Source: Devosia sp. FJ2-5-3 (GTDB lineage: Bacteria; Pseudomonadota; Alphaproteobacteria; Rhizobiales; Devosiaceae). Taken from it: DNA of 64,000 nucleotides. Position 1 is the stretch's first letter, and every line of letters begins with the position of its first letter. Location: NCBI RefSeq assembly GCF_029201545.1, contig NZ_CP104007.1:3692501-3756500 (forward strand), given 5' to 3'. Under the pieces are notes generated by a model. The model saw only the letters and a list, made by a program, of their open reading frames with translations, did not search any database and was not told where the DNA came from. A program made the position numbers and the translations under genes. Positions 34,307 through 43,946 of the stretch are shown here, piece by piece.

Positions 34307-35295
34307 TGGGATTTCTTTGCAGCCTCGGCGAGCTTGGCGACATAATCCTTGAGGACATAGGAGATCGCCAGCGGGGTCGGATTGGCGGCAGTGCCGAGCG
34401 GATCGCGTGCGAGGAGCACGATGGACTTGTTGGCTACGGCGGGCATCTTGGCCAGCAACGGGTTCTGCGAAACTGCCGCAAGCAATTGCTCGTCGCCATA
34501 GGTGACGATGATGTCGACATCCTCGAAGCGATCGATCTGTTCGACGCTCACCGAGCCGGAGAACTTCCCAGGCAAGGTGGCTTCGGCGACGCTGGCAGGG
34601 GTGGACAGGCCCAAATCTTCGAAGAACTTCACGCGCGTGTCGTTCGGCGTATAGAAGTTTATAGTCGCCAGATCCATTGCATTGAGATGGGTGGCGAACA
34701 TGGCCGATTTGCCCTGTAGCTCAGGGTAGGCGGCGACGACCGCAGCGATCTCACCCTCGATTTCTGCAATCAGAGCATCGCCTTCGGCGGACATGCCAAG
34801 GCCGGCGCTATTGAGGCGGATCATGTCGCGCCAATCCGTGGACCAGGGGGCTTCGCTATAGGCGATGACGGGGGCAATCTGGCTCAGCGTGTCGTAGTCG
34901 GCCTGGCTGAGGCCTGAATAGGCCGCAAGGATCACATCGGGCTTGGTGGCGGCCACAGCTTCAAAGTCGATGCCGTCGCCCTCGTCGAAGAGGACCGGCA
35001 CTTCTGCCCCCAGTTCAGCCAGTTTGGCCGAAACCCAAGGCAAGAGGCCGTCACCATCGTCATCGCCAAAGTTCGCGCTGGCAAACCCGACAGGCACGAT
35101 GCCGAGTGCCAGCGGCACTTCATGGTTGGCCCAGGCGACCGTCGCGACGCGCTCCGGTTTCTCGGCGATGACAGTGGTCCCGAAGGCGTGTTCGATAGTG
35201 ACCGGGAAAAGCGTCTCATCGGCAGAGGCGATGGAATAGCCAGCCGATGCAAGCAAGGCTACCGCGACAACGGCGGAACGTAGGGTTGAATACAC
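34303..35295 (-). CDS. Siderophore ABC importer, periplasmic binding protein
   Basis: A 330-residue FepB/FhuD-type (cluster A, class III) binding protein. The signal peptide (about 1-24) is cut after IASADE. Conserved parts are VTIEHAFGTTVIAEKPERVA and ATKPDVILAAYSGLS in the two lobes, joined by a long helix. The chosen start is GTG at 35295 with GGAG 8 bases upstream; the frame extends 70 codons more without conservation. First gene of the leftward operon, divergent from the receptor gene. The missing lipobox suggests a free periplasmic protein. Confidence 0.88.
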   Translation of the reverse strand: MYSTLRSAVVAVALLASAGYSIASADETLFPVTIEHAFGTTVIAEKPERVATVAWANHEVPLALGIVPVGFASANFGDDDGDGLLPWVSAKLAELGAEVPVLFDEGDGIDFEAVAATKPDVILAAYSGLSQADYDTLSQIAPVIAYSEAPWSTDWRDMIRLNSAGLGMSAEGDALIAEIEGEIAAVVAAYPELQGKSAMFATHLNAMDLATINFYTPNDTRVKFFEDLGLSTPASVAEATLPGKFSGSVSVEQIDRFEDVDIIVTYGDEQLLAAVSQNPLLAKMPAVANKSIVLLARDPLGTAANPTPLAISYVLKDYVAKLAEAAKKSQ

Positions 35296-35444
35296 GGCTC
35301 TATCTCCATGCGATAAAATCGGAGCTTGCCTCTCAGGTTTAAACAGTGCCGTCAACGATTGTGCGGCCGGCCAAGCGAACAGCACTGAAAAAACCCATGG
35401 AATCCTACAAAACCCGGGAAAAGTACAATACCGGAGTGCATCGC

Positions 35445-35509
35445 TCAAGTTAATGCGCAAGCCAGAGGCTGCGGACCTGCCGCGGCGCGTACCGGGTAAA
35501 ATCAAGTTA
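35445..35509 (+). promoter_or_regulatory. Direct repeats before the siderophore receptor gene
   Basis: ACCGG-N10-TCAAGTTAATG (35431-35455) and ACCGG-N6-TCAAGTTATG (35491-35511) repeat the same pieces about 57 bases apart. The second copy includes the receptor start codon. AraC-family activators bind direct repeats, so this is a candidate target for the regulator at 37643. The resemblance could be chance. Confidence 0.3.
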
Positions 35510-37602
35510 TGAACAATCGGTCAGATCGTCTGGGTCGCCTTGTGGCGGCGCTTCTTGGGGGCAGTGCGCTCATCGCCCTGGCGTCTCCCGCCATGGCCCA
35601 GTCCAATATCACCCTTCTCGACACGCTGGTGGTCGGGGGTGGACGCTCGGTCGACGATGACAGCAAGTCCATCGTGGCCCGGAGCACCAATGGAGCCGGC
35701 AAGCTTGCGACGTCCGTACTCGATACACCCGCATCGATCGCGGTCATTACGTCCAAGGAAATGCAGCGGCGCGGTGCGACCACCACCGAAGAGATGCTGC
35801 AGTACACCGCTGGCACCACCACGGACTTCTACGGCACCGACGACCGCAATGATTTCGTGAAGGTGCGCGGCTTCGACGTCGGCGTCATCCGCGATGGCGC
35901 TGCCGGCGGCACAGGTGTCCGCGAGGAAATGTATGCCTTCGAGCGCGCCGAAGTGCTCAAGGGCGCAAACTCTTCCGCATTTGGCTCATCCGACCCCGGT
36001 GGCTCCATCAACTATGTGACCAAGCGTCCCAAATCCGAAAAGTTCGGCGAAGTCTACGTTACCGGCGGCACATTCAACCATGCCCAGGTCGGCTTCGACT
36101 TCGGGGACAATCTGACCGAAGACGACACCCTGTCCTATCGCCTTGTCGGCAAGTTCCAGCAGGCGAACAAGGAATATGACTACGCCCGCGACCATGAGCG
36201 GTTCATCCTCGGTGGCGTCACCTGGCGGCCGACGGATGCGACAGAGCTGACCGTCATCTATGACTATCTCAACCGCGACGGCGTACCGGGCAGCGGCGGA
36301 CATCCGGTGGGCACCGATCTGCCGCGCAATCTCTTCCTCGGCGAACCCGACTTCAACTACCGCAACGTCAGCCGCCACACGCTGAGCGTCCTCTTCGACC
36401 ATGATTTCGGGACCGGCCTGAGCTTTGGCGCCAACGCGCGGTACACAAACTCGACCAGCGATTTCGGCTATGCCTATATCGCGCGAACGGCCCCGGGCGG
36501 CGGCACGATCGCCGAGCGCGACTTCTTCGCGAATGAGGCTTCCAAAGAGAATTTCGTCGTGGATGGCCGTCTGCAGTATGAGACGAGCTGGGAGATGGTC
36601 GACAGCCGCACGCTCGTCGGCGCGCAGTACAATACCGACACGTCCTCATCGCGGACGGTATCGGGCAAGGCACCGAACATCGATTGGTCAAATCCGATCT
36701 ATTCCGGCGCACCGACGACCCCTCTGGCCCTGTCCACGCGTGGCGTGCCCGACGCGACCAACACCAACAAGGTGACCGCGCTCTATGTCGAGCAGGACCT
36801 GACCTTCTTCGATCGGGTCATCCTGTCGGGCGGTATTCGCAGCGACTGGATGGATCTTAACCAGCGCAACAACGTCACAGGCGCCGTCACCTCGGCCACG
36901 CCGACCGAGATCACAAAGCGCGCCGCGCTGACCTTCAAGGCGACCGAGGAGATTTCGGCCTATCTCAGCTACGCAGAATCGGCGGTGCCGGCGGGAACCG
37001 GTGTCGAGCCGGAACGCGGCAACCAGTGGGAAGTGGGCGTGAAGTATCAGCCCGAGGCCTTCCCGGCCTTGTTCACGGCCTCCATTTTCGAGCTGACCAA
37101 GGACAACATGACCAAGCGCAATCCTGCGACCCTGCTGCAGGAAACGATTGGCGAAGTGAAGGTGCGCGGTATCGAGCTCGAAGCCCGCGCCGAGGTGCTC
37201 GAAAACCTCAGCATCACGGCTTCCTACGCCTATATGATGTCTGAGATCGTCGAGAACGGTGTGCTGGCCAACAAGGGCAACCAGCTCTCCTTCGTGCCGA
37301 ACCACTCCGCTTCGCTGTGGCTTGATTATGCCGTGCCGAGCGTGGGGAGCATGGGCGATCTGACCGTCGGGGTTGGCGCCCGTTACGCAGGTGGGCATTA
37401 CCTCAACGACGCCAACACCCAGAGCGCGCCCGCGAGCATCGAGTTCGACGCCGCGCTCACTTACGAGCTCCAGGAGAACACCACGCTCGAGCTGAATGTG
37501 AAGAATATCTTCGACGAAAAGCACGTCGCCTATGGTGGGTTTGGCGCGGACTTCTACAATCCGGGCCGCTCCATCACGGCCACCCTGCGCAAGAGCTGGT
37601 AA
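35509..37602 (+). CDS. TonB-dependent siderophore receptor
   Basis: A 697-residue outer-membrane receptor. Signal peptide of about 30 residues ending at PAMAQ. The TonB-box region is around ITLLDTLVVGGG. The plug (about 65-170) contains IAVITSKEMQRRGATTTEEM-like and GAAGGTGVREEMYAFERAEV-like features, and SDPGGSINYVTKRP. A 22-stranded barrel follows, ending with RKSW, an aromatic C-terminus for assembly. It belongs to the ferrichrome/ferrioxamine-type subfamily. It needs the adjacent tonB system. A near-perfect terminator follows. Confidence 0.93.
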   Translation: MNNRSDRLGRLVAALLGGSALIALASPAMAQSNITLLDTLVVGGGRSVDDDSKSIVARSTNGAGKLATSVLDTPASIAVITSKEMQRRGATTTEEMLQYTAGTTTDFYGTDDRNDFVKVRGFDVGVIRDGAAGGTGVREEMYAFERAEVLKGANSSAFGSSDPGGSINYVTKRPKSEKFGEVYVTGGTFNHAQVGFDFGDNLTEDDTLSYRLVGKFQQANKEYDYARDHERFILGGVTWRPTDATELTVIYDYLNRDGVPGSGGHPVGTDLPRNLFLGEPDFNYRNVSRHTLSVLFDHDFGTGLSFGANARYTNSTSDFGYAYIARTAPGGGTIAERDFFANEASKENFVVDGRLQYETSWEMVDSRTLVGAQYNTDTSSSRTVSGKAPNIDWSNPIYSGAPTTPLALSTRGVPDATNTNKVTALYVEQDLTFFDRVILSGGIRSDWMDLNQRNNVTGAVTSATPTEITKRAALTFKATEEISAYLSYAESAVPAGTGVEPERGNQWEVGVKYQPEAFPALFTASIFELTKDNMTKRNPATLLQETIGEVKVRGIELEARAEVLENLSITASYAYMMSEIVENGVLANKGNQLSFVPNHSASLWLDYAVPSVGSMGDLTVGVGARYAGGHYLNDANTQSAPASIEFDAALTYELQENTTLELNVKNIFDEKHVAYGGFGADFYNPGRSITATLRKSW

Positions 37603-37605
37603 TCC

Positions 37606-37641
37606 AAAGACTCCCGCAAACCCTGGTTTGCGGGAGTCTTT
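37606..37641. terminator. Bidirectional terminator between the receptor and AraC genes
   Basis: AAAGACTCCCGCAAACC and GGTTTGCGGGAGTCTTT are perfectly complementary around CT, a 17-bp stem. A and T runs on both sides allow it to serve both convergent genes. It ends 2 bases before the AraC stop codon. Confidence 0.93.
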
Positions 37642-37642
37642 C

Positions 37643-38563
37643 TCACTCTCCGGTGTGAGCCTTTCGCCACTGCGCCGGCGTATTGCCATCGATCTTGCGA
37701 AAAGCGCGCGTGAGGTGCGCCTGATCGGTGAAACTCAGCCGTGCCGCGATATCGGCGATGCTCAGCCGCCCTTCCAGCAAAAGCTCCTTGGCCTGGTTGA
37801 TGCGGTGCTCGATCAACCAGTGGGCCGGCGTCTTGCCGGTGGTCTGCTTGAAGGCGGACCCGAACCAGCTCTCCGACAATCCCAGCACTTCGGCCATCTC
37901 GGCGACCGAAATCCGCGCATTGCCGCGCTGTCCCACCACTGCGACCAGTTTTTTCATCTGGCCCTGCGTCAGGCGCCCCCGATCACGCGCCGGCGCCTCG
38001 ACATCGAGATCCAAAAACCCAGTCAGGATGCTTCCCACCAGGTTTTCGGCGAAGAGCGGATGCTTTGCGGGGTGATCGATCTCGTCGACCAACATCCGAA
38101 CCAGCGTATCGATCGCACCCAGCTCCTGGGCCTCGACAGGCTTTTTCAGGACCGCCTGCGCCGCCGAGCGGCCAAGCGCGGGCGTGATAAACTTCAACAG
38201 CCTGTCCATATGCAAATGCAGGTTCAGATGCCTGAATTTGTGGGATTGGTGGCTGCTGGTCCACATCGGCATGCCCGCGGGAACATAGGTCGCCCGCGCC
38301 ATTGGCGTGTCCGGCCGCTTCTCGAAGTCATATTTGTGGGTGATCCGGGCCGATACGTCCTCGAAAAAGACGATCAGGCGCGGATCCTCGGCGAGATAAT
38401 AGCCCGACGCCCCTCGCTCGCTTTCCGCTTCCCAGAAGGCGCCCATAATGCCGTCATATTGACGCCATTTGACCGGCGCGGTCACCTGGATGCCCTCGGT
38501 TCGCCAGATCATTTGCGGAAAAAACACCGGCCGGATCCCTTTCGATCGCGGGAAAATGCACAT
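37643..38563 (-). CDS. AraC-family transcriptional regulator
   Basis: A 306-residue regulator. The N-terminal cupin-like sensor domain (about 20-130) has PDTPMARATYVPAGMPMWTS-like residues and is similar to the PchR-type siderophore regulators. The C-terminal double helix-turn-helix carries SVAEMAEVLGLSESWFGSAF and SIADIAARLSFTDQAHLTRAF (split: IADIAARLSFTDQ). Its place next to a TonB receptor suggests it activates receptor and uptake genes when the siderophore is present. The ATG at 38563 is adjacent to a palindrome; an alternative start lies 17 codons later. Confidence 0.88.
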   Translation of the reverse strand: MCIFPRSKGIRPVFFPQMIWRTEGIQVTAPVKWRQYDGIMGAFWEAESERGASGYYLAEDPRLIVFFEDVSARITHKYDFEKRPDTPMARATYVPAGMPMWTSSHQSHKFRHLNLHLHMDRLLKFITPALGRSAAQAVLKKPVEAQELGAIDTLVRMLVDEIDHPAKHPLFAENLVGSILTGFLDLDVEAPARDRGRLTQGQMKKLVAVVGQRGNARISVAEMAEVLGLSESWFGSAFKQTTGKTPAHWLIEHRINQAKELLLEGRLSIADIAARLSFTDQAHLTRAFRKIDGNTPAQWRKAHTGE

Positions 38564-38584
38564 ATATGATCGTCGTTATCATAT
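38564..38584. promoter_or_regulatory. Palindrome at the AraC gene start
   Basis: ATATGAT (38564-38570), seven bases, then ATCATAT (38578-38584) is a perfect inverted repeat touching the start codon of the AraC gene. It could be an autoregulatory operator or a site for another regulator. Confidence 0.45.
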
Positions 38585-38719
38585 AAAAACGCATTGATCG
38601 ATCACCCGCTTGGCGATGGGCGTTGTCGATAGCTCCAGGCGATGCGATCGCCGATGATTGCGCCCGGCTCCGGCGGGCCTCACGGTGTTCCAGTTGGCGG
38701 TGTGGCTGAAAGGATGAGC

Positions 38720-38748
38720 AAGGCCCGCAACCAGAGGTGCGGGCCTTT
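38720..38748. terminator. Hairpin at the end of the leftward sugar-type operon
   Basis: AAGGCCCGCA and TGCGGGCCTT form a perfect 10-bp stem around ACCAGAGG. It lies 22 bases after the ATPase stop codon, between that gene and the AraC promoter. T residues are few, so termination may be weak. Confidence 0.6.
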
Positions 38749-38769
38749 CCAAAATGGACCAGGGGCGGG

Positions 38770-39513
<744 letters not shown>

Positions 39514-39522
39514 AGACGCCTC

Positions 39523-40722
39523 CTAGACCGGCCATTGCGCGGGCGCGCCATGGGAATGTTCGATACTTTCAACGACCGGCTTGCCGGTGCTGATGCCGGA
39601 AACGCCCACTGTATAGGCGCGGGTGACAAAGGCCTGGCCACGGAAGCCGAAGACCGCCGTGTCGCCCGGAGCCGGACGGCGGGCGCTCTCGGCGTCGATC
39701 ATGGCATAATAATCAATGGCCGATGGCGGGGGAATTTCCACCTCGAGCAGCGCATCGGCGGATGTGGTCGGCTCGGGCGAAACCAGCGCCTTGACCGCAT
39801 AGTCGGGGAAGATCGGGTCGATATAAAAACCGCCACCGAAGCAATAGGCCTTGCCGCCCGAGAGGTGGGAAACCTCGGTGAGGTAGAGCACGGCCGGCAA
39901 TTCGGGCAGGTCTTCCATGACGTGGAGCGCCGTCGTGCCATGGAGGCCATTGCCCGGCTCGCACTGGGTGGCGCCGGCCTCGCGCAGGGCGGCGAGCAAC
40001 ACAGAGGAGGTCGTGCCCGGGGCATTGATTTCGATATCGGTGCGACCGGCCTTGCGGAGCGCTTCGGCAGTACGGGTCAGGGTGGCGAGGTTCGGCGTGG
40101 GCTTTACCTTCCGGCTTTCATGATCAAAGAGCAGCGCCGGGAAAGTGGTGATGCCGGCAAAGCGGCCGCCTTCGAGAGCATCGAACATCTCGGCCACGGC
40201 AACGATGTCGTCGGCGTCAAAGCCGCCTTCGTGGCCGCGATAGAAGATGTCGCCTTCGGCCTTGATGCGGGCGAGTAGGCTCTGGACATAACCGGCCTTG
40301 TGGGCGGCAGAGGCGGCTTCGCCGGCCTTTTCGGCGTTGAAGACGGTCCAGTAATCGGGGCGGAAGGTGCGCGCTGCGGCATCCGCCTCGAAGCGGGCGA
40401 TTTGCTGGAGGTGGCCGAGGTGACCAATCGGCATGCCGGCGGCATGGGTGGCGCGGGCACAGGCCATGTCGACGGCGACAGATTTTTCGATCCCGCCGCG
40501 CTGCACGGCAGCACAGAAGCTCGAATTACGGCCGACCTGCTTGGTCATGGCGAAGATTTTCAGATCGTTGCGATCGGCCTCGGCCTTGAGAATGCGGGCA
40601 TTGGCCTCGACCGTGTCGAGATCGAGCACGTAGGAATTGGCCGGGATCTGGCCGGACTGGTGCAAGGCCATGGCCGCTTCGATAAAGCGCGGATTGCGGC
40701 GGCGAAGAACGTCAAGAAACAT
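39523..40722 (-). CDS. YhfX-like PLP-dependent enzyme (alanine-racemase fold)
   Basis: A 399-residue protein with the fold-type III (alanine racemase N-terminal) barrel. The PLP lysine is probably Lys61 in IFAMTKQVGRN. HGTTALHVMEDLPELPAVLY (about 263-282) and the glycine-rich CFGGGFYIDPIFPDYA match YhfX of E. coli, a poorly known enzyme. It lies between the permease and ATPase genes, 9 and 12 bases from them. That places an amino-acid or amine racemase/decarboxylase-like activity inside a transporter operon. The substrate is unknown. Confidence 0.8.
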   Translation of the reverse strand: MFLDVLRRRNPRFIEAAMALHQSGQIPANSYVLDLDTVEANARILKAEADRNDLKIFAMTKQVGRNSSFCAAVQRGGIEKSVAVDMACARATHAAGMPIGHLGHLQQIARFEADAAARTFRPDYWTVFNAEKAGEAASAAHKAGYVQSLLARIKAEGDIFYRGHEGGFDADDIVAVAEMFDALEGGRFAGITTFPALLFDHESRKVKPTPNLATLTRTAEALRKAGRTDIEINAPGTTSSVLLAALREAGATQCEPGNGLHGTTALHVMEDLPELPAVLYLTEVSHLSGGKAYCFGGGFYIDPIFPDYAVKALVSPEPTTSADALLEVEIPPPSAIDYYAMIDAESARRPAPGDTAVFGFRGQAFVTRAYTVGVSGISTGKPVVESIEHSHGAPAQWPV

Positions 40723-40734
40723 GGTTGAAACTCC

Positions 40735-41718
40735 TCAGCGCGCTTTTTCGCGCAGCGACACGGCCACGGCCGCGAGAATGATGAGGCCCCGCACGATCAT
40801 CTGATCGGAAACGGAGAGGCCCATGAGGATGAGGCCATTGTTGAGCATGCCCATCATGAGGGCGCCGACGAGCGCGCCGATGACAGAGCCCTTGCCGCCA
40901 TTGAGCAGCGTGCCACCCACGATCACCGCCGCGATGACGGTCATGAGGTCGGTTTCGCCAAGTGTATATTTGGCGGCCTGGAGACGGCCGGAATAGAGCA
41001 GGCCCGCAAGCCCCGCGAGCGCGCCGCTGATCATGAAGATCATGACCTTGATATTGGGCACCTTGATGCCGCTGACGAGCGATGCGCCAGCATTGTCACC
41101 GGTGGCGAGCACATGGGCGCCAAAGCGGGTTTCGCGATAGATCATGTGGCCGAGGGCGACGGCGACGATGACCCAGATGACCAGCGAGGGGATGCCGAAC
41201 AGCGAGCCCGAGCCAAAGATGCCGGTAAAGAGCGGATCGGTCACCGGAATGGAGCGCAGATTGGTCAGCGACCGCGCGACGCCCGAGAGCAGACCCATCG
41301 TGGCCAGCGTCACGAGGAAGGACGGCAGTCGAACCCATGCGACCAGGACGCCATTGATAAAACCGATCAAAAGCCCGGCGCCAATGCCGGCGGCGATGCC
41401 GACGGGCAAGGCGGCTTCGGGCAGGGCCGCCATGGCCATGGCGGCGCAGAGTGCAGAGACGGCGACGATCGAGCCGAAGGATAGGTCGATTTCCCCGGCC
41501 GAGAGCACAAACACGAGGCCGATTGCCATGATGATGGAGGGCGCGGTCTGCAGGACGATATTGACCAGATTGCGCTGGGTCAGGAAGCCGGAATCCCGCA
41601 GGACCACGGCAAAGAACAGGAAGATGGCGAGGAAGCCGACATACACCACATATTGCTGCAGATTGATCCGCGACAGCAGGCTTCGCTTGGCGCCGTCAGC
41701 GGCTGTTGAACTGGACAT
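40735..41718 (-). CDS. Sugar-type ABC importer permease (RbsC-like)
   Basis: A 327-residue permease with eight to ten helices: FLAIFLFFAVVLRDSGFLT near the start, LSAGEIDLSFGSIVAVSALC (about 78-97), and GGTLLNGGKGSVIGALVGAL (about 268-287). These are the hallmarks of the CUT2 permeases for ribose, fructose and other sugars or related solutes. The start at 41718 follows GGGGAAAT; a start 7 codons earlier is also open. It is next to the YhfX-like gene. Confidence 0.92.
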   Translation of the reverse strand: MSSSTAADGAKRSLLSRINLQQYVVYVGFLAIFLFFAVVLRDSGFLTQRNLVNIVLQTAPSIIMAIGLVFVLSAGEIDLSFGSIVAVSALCAAMAMAALPEAALPVGIAAGIGAGLLIGFINGVLVAWVRLPSFLVTLATMGLLSGVARSLTNLRSIPVTDPLFTGIFGSGSLFGIPSLVIWVIVAVALGHMIYRETRFGAHVLATGDNAGASLVSGIKVPNIKVMIFMISGALAGLAGLLYSGRLQAAKYTLGETDLMTVIAAVIVGGTLLNGGKGSVIGALVGALMMGMLNNGLILMGLSVSDQMIVRGLIILAAVAVSLREKAR

Positions 41719-41778
41719 GACGATTTCCCCGAATGGCAATGGTGACCGGGCGCCAGCGAGCGCCCGGCCAGGATTTGC

Positions 41779-42837
41779 TTACTTGGCCCGCAGGAGCGAT
41801 GCCGGCGGATCCTGATGCAGCGACTGCTGCCAGCCTGCCTCGATATTGTCGGCAGTGACGATCAGTGCATCGACGACGAGGAAGGGATCGACGGCTTCGC
41901 CGAGCAGGGCAGCGGCACCGGCACGGGCGGCATAAACGCCGATATTATAGGCTTCGTCGGCGATCAGGACGGCGGTATTGCCACCATTGATCATGTCGAG
42001 GGCCACAGGCTCGTTGAGGTCGATGGTGATGATCTTGACGTCATCGAGACCCTGCTGGCGCAGCACCGACAGCACGGCATCGGCAGGCTCCGCCCACGGC
42101 ACGTAGAGCGCGTCGAGGTCAGGGTTCTGCAGCAGCATGGCGCTGGCGATGTCATCGATACGGGCCGGGTCGGCCATGCCGGCTTCCGCGACGATCTCGA
42201 TGCCGGTGTACTGGTTCTCGATGTTCCACTTGAAAGTGGCGTCGCGCAGATTGGTCACGTGGAAATCGGCGTCGTGGAAGATGTAGCCGATCTTGCCCTG
42301 GCCGCCGATGGCCGCGTTCATGGCCTCGGCGGTCTTGTTGCCGATGCCGACGAGGTCAGCCGAAACCGTGGTCACATAGTCGGTGCCATGGACAAAGCCT
42401 TCGGCGGCGTTGTCGACGAAGACGAGCTTGGCTCCGCCTTCGACCGCTGCGGCATAGGTGCTGGCGCCCGCTGCCGGATCGACCGGCAGCGAGATCAGGA
42501 TGGATGGATTGAGAGCCATGACGGTTTCGACATTGGACTGCTGAACAGCCGAGTCGAAGCCTGCAGTGGTTTCGGCCACGACCGCGATGCCAAGACGTTC
42601 GAATTCGTCCTTTGCACCCTGGGCGACGGCGCTCGACCAGTCGTAAAGCTCGTGCCAGGCAAAGGCAGCGGTGTAATTGCCGTCCTTGAGCTGGGCGATC
42701 TGCGCATCCGAAAGCTGAAGCTCAGCCACGGGGGTTGCAGGTTCGCCGTTAGGGCCGACCGTAACCGGCGCCTGGGCATGGGCAATGGACGCCGACAAAA
42801 CGGCAATCGCAGACCCCAAGAGCATAGCAAGTTTCAT
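41779..42837 (-). CDS. Sugar-type ABC importer, substrate-binding protein (paralogue 2)
   Basis: A 352-residue periplasmic binding protein of the type I (ribose-binding-like) fold. Signal peptide of about 21 residues ending at AHAQA. It shares long identical blocks with the next upstream gene: AFAWHELYDW region, ILISLPVDPAAG, IGYIFHDADFHVTNLRDATF and SAMLLQNPDLDALYVPWAEP (20-residue pieces), and the same C-terminal WQQSLHQDPPAS. The tandem pair likely arose by duplication and binds two related ligands. 34 bases separate them. Confidence 0.9.
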   Translation of the reverse strand: MKLAMLLGSAIAVLSASIAHAQAPVTVGPNGEPATPVAELQLSDAQIAQLKDGNYTAAFAWHELYDWSSAVAQGAKDEFERLGIAVVAETTAGFDSAVQQSNVETVMALNPSILISLPVDPAAGASTYAAAVEGGAKLVFVDNAAEGFVHGTDYVTTVSADLVGIGNKTAEAMNAAIGGQGKIGYIFHDADFHVTNLRDATFKWNIENQYTGIEIVAEAGMADPARIDDIASAMLLQNPDLDALYVPWAEPADAVLSVLRQQGLDDVKIITIDLNEPVALDMINGGNTAVLIADEAYNIGVYAARAGAAALLGEAVDPFLVVDALIVTADNIEAGWQQSLHQDPPASLLRAK

Positions 42838-42871
42838 TATGGCTCTCCTCCAAAATGGATAGATAGAAAAG

Positions 42872-43924
42872 TTACTTCGCGTTCAAAACGGACGCGGGAG
42901 CATCCCGGTGCAGGGACTGCTGCCAGCCTTCCGCAACGTTGTCGGCGGTGACGGTCAGGGCCGGTGCGACGACAAAGGCGGGGACTTCTTCACCAAGCAG
43001 GCCCTTGATACCGGCAGCTGCCATGGCGCGACCGAGTTCGTAGGCTTCGTCAGCGACGAGGCCGACAACATTGCCACCGCGGACCATGTCGAGGGCAACG
43101 GGTTCGGAAAGATCGAGGGTGACGATCTTGGTGTCGGTATTGCCAGCGGAACGCAGGGCCGCGAGCACGCCGTCAGCCGGTTCGGCCCAGGTGACGTAGA
43201 TGCCGTCGAGGTCGGGGTTCTGCAGCAGCATGGCGCTGGCGATTTCTTCGGCGCGGGCCGGATCGGCAATGCCCTGTTCGGCCACGATCTCGATGTTCGG
43301 ATAGTCCGAACCGATCACGGTCTTGAAAGCGTTGTCGCGCTGGTTGGTGACGTAATAATCGGCGTCGTGGAAAATCCAGCCGACCTTGCCTTCGCCGCCA
43401 ATGGCATTGGCCAGGGTGTCCGCGGCCTGCTTGCCCATCTGGAACAGGTCGTCGGTGACGATGGCGGTGTAGTCGGCGCCGTGGGTGTAGCCGGCGGGGA
43501 CGTTGGAGAGGAAGACCAGCTCGACGCCATCGGTGACGGCCTGGCGGAAGGCTTCAGCCGAGGTGACCGGGTCGACCGGCAGCGACAGGATTACGTTCGG
43601 GCCGGCGGCCAGTGCGGTTTCGATGTCGGAGCGCTGCTTGGCGGCGTCAAAGCCGGCATCGGTGGTCACGACCACTTCGACGCCTGCGCGGGAGAATTCA
43701 TCCTCGGCGCCAGCGGTGACGGCATTGATGAAATCGGACGAGGTGTGCCAGAGGAGAGCAGCCTTGTAGCCCTTGCCCTGGACGGCAGCGATGTCGTCGT
43801 CGCTGAGGACGACGTCGGCGCTAAGCGAAGCCGCTTCGCCGTTGGGGCCAACAGTCTGTGCGAATGCGACGCTGGTCAGCATGCCCGCTGCCAGAAGTGC
43901 AGTTCCGATAGCCTGAATACGCAT
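42872..43924 (-). CDS. Sugar-type ABC importer, substrate-binding protein (paralogue 1)
   Basis: A 350-residue periplasmic binding protein with a signal peptide ending at VAFAQ. It carries the blocks NVILSLPVDPVTSAEAF, VGWIFHDADYYVTNQRDNAF (about 176-195) and SAMLLQNPDLDGIYVTWAEP. Compared with paralogue 2, residues lining the cleft differ in places such as the WHTSSDFINAV region versus WHELYDWSSAV. It is followed by the second copy after a short gap with a ribosome site of its own. A free, soluble binding protein is expected. Confidence 0.9.
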   Translation of the reverse strand: MRIQAIGTALLAAGMLTSVAFAQTVGPNGEAASLSADVVLSDDDIAAVQGKGYKAALLWHTSSDFINAVTAGAEDEFSRAGVEVVVTTDAGFDAAKQRSDIETALAAGPNVILSLPVDPVTSAEAFRQAVTDGVELVFLSNVPAGYTHGADYTAIVTDDLFQMGKQAADTLANAIGGEGKVGWIFHDADYYVTNQRDNAFKTVIGSDYPNIEIVAEQGIADPARAEEIASAMLLQNPDLDGIYVTWAEPADGVLAALRSAGNTDTKIVTLDLSEPVALDMVRGGNVVGLVADEAYELGRAMAAAGIKGLLGEEVPAFVVAPALTVTADNVAEGWQQSLHRDAPASVLNAK

Positions 43925-43946
43925 TTTCTCTTTCCCTTGTTAACGC

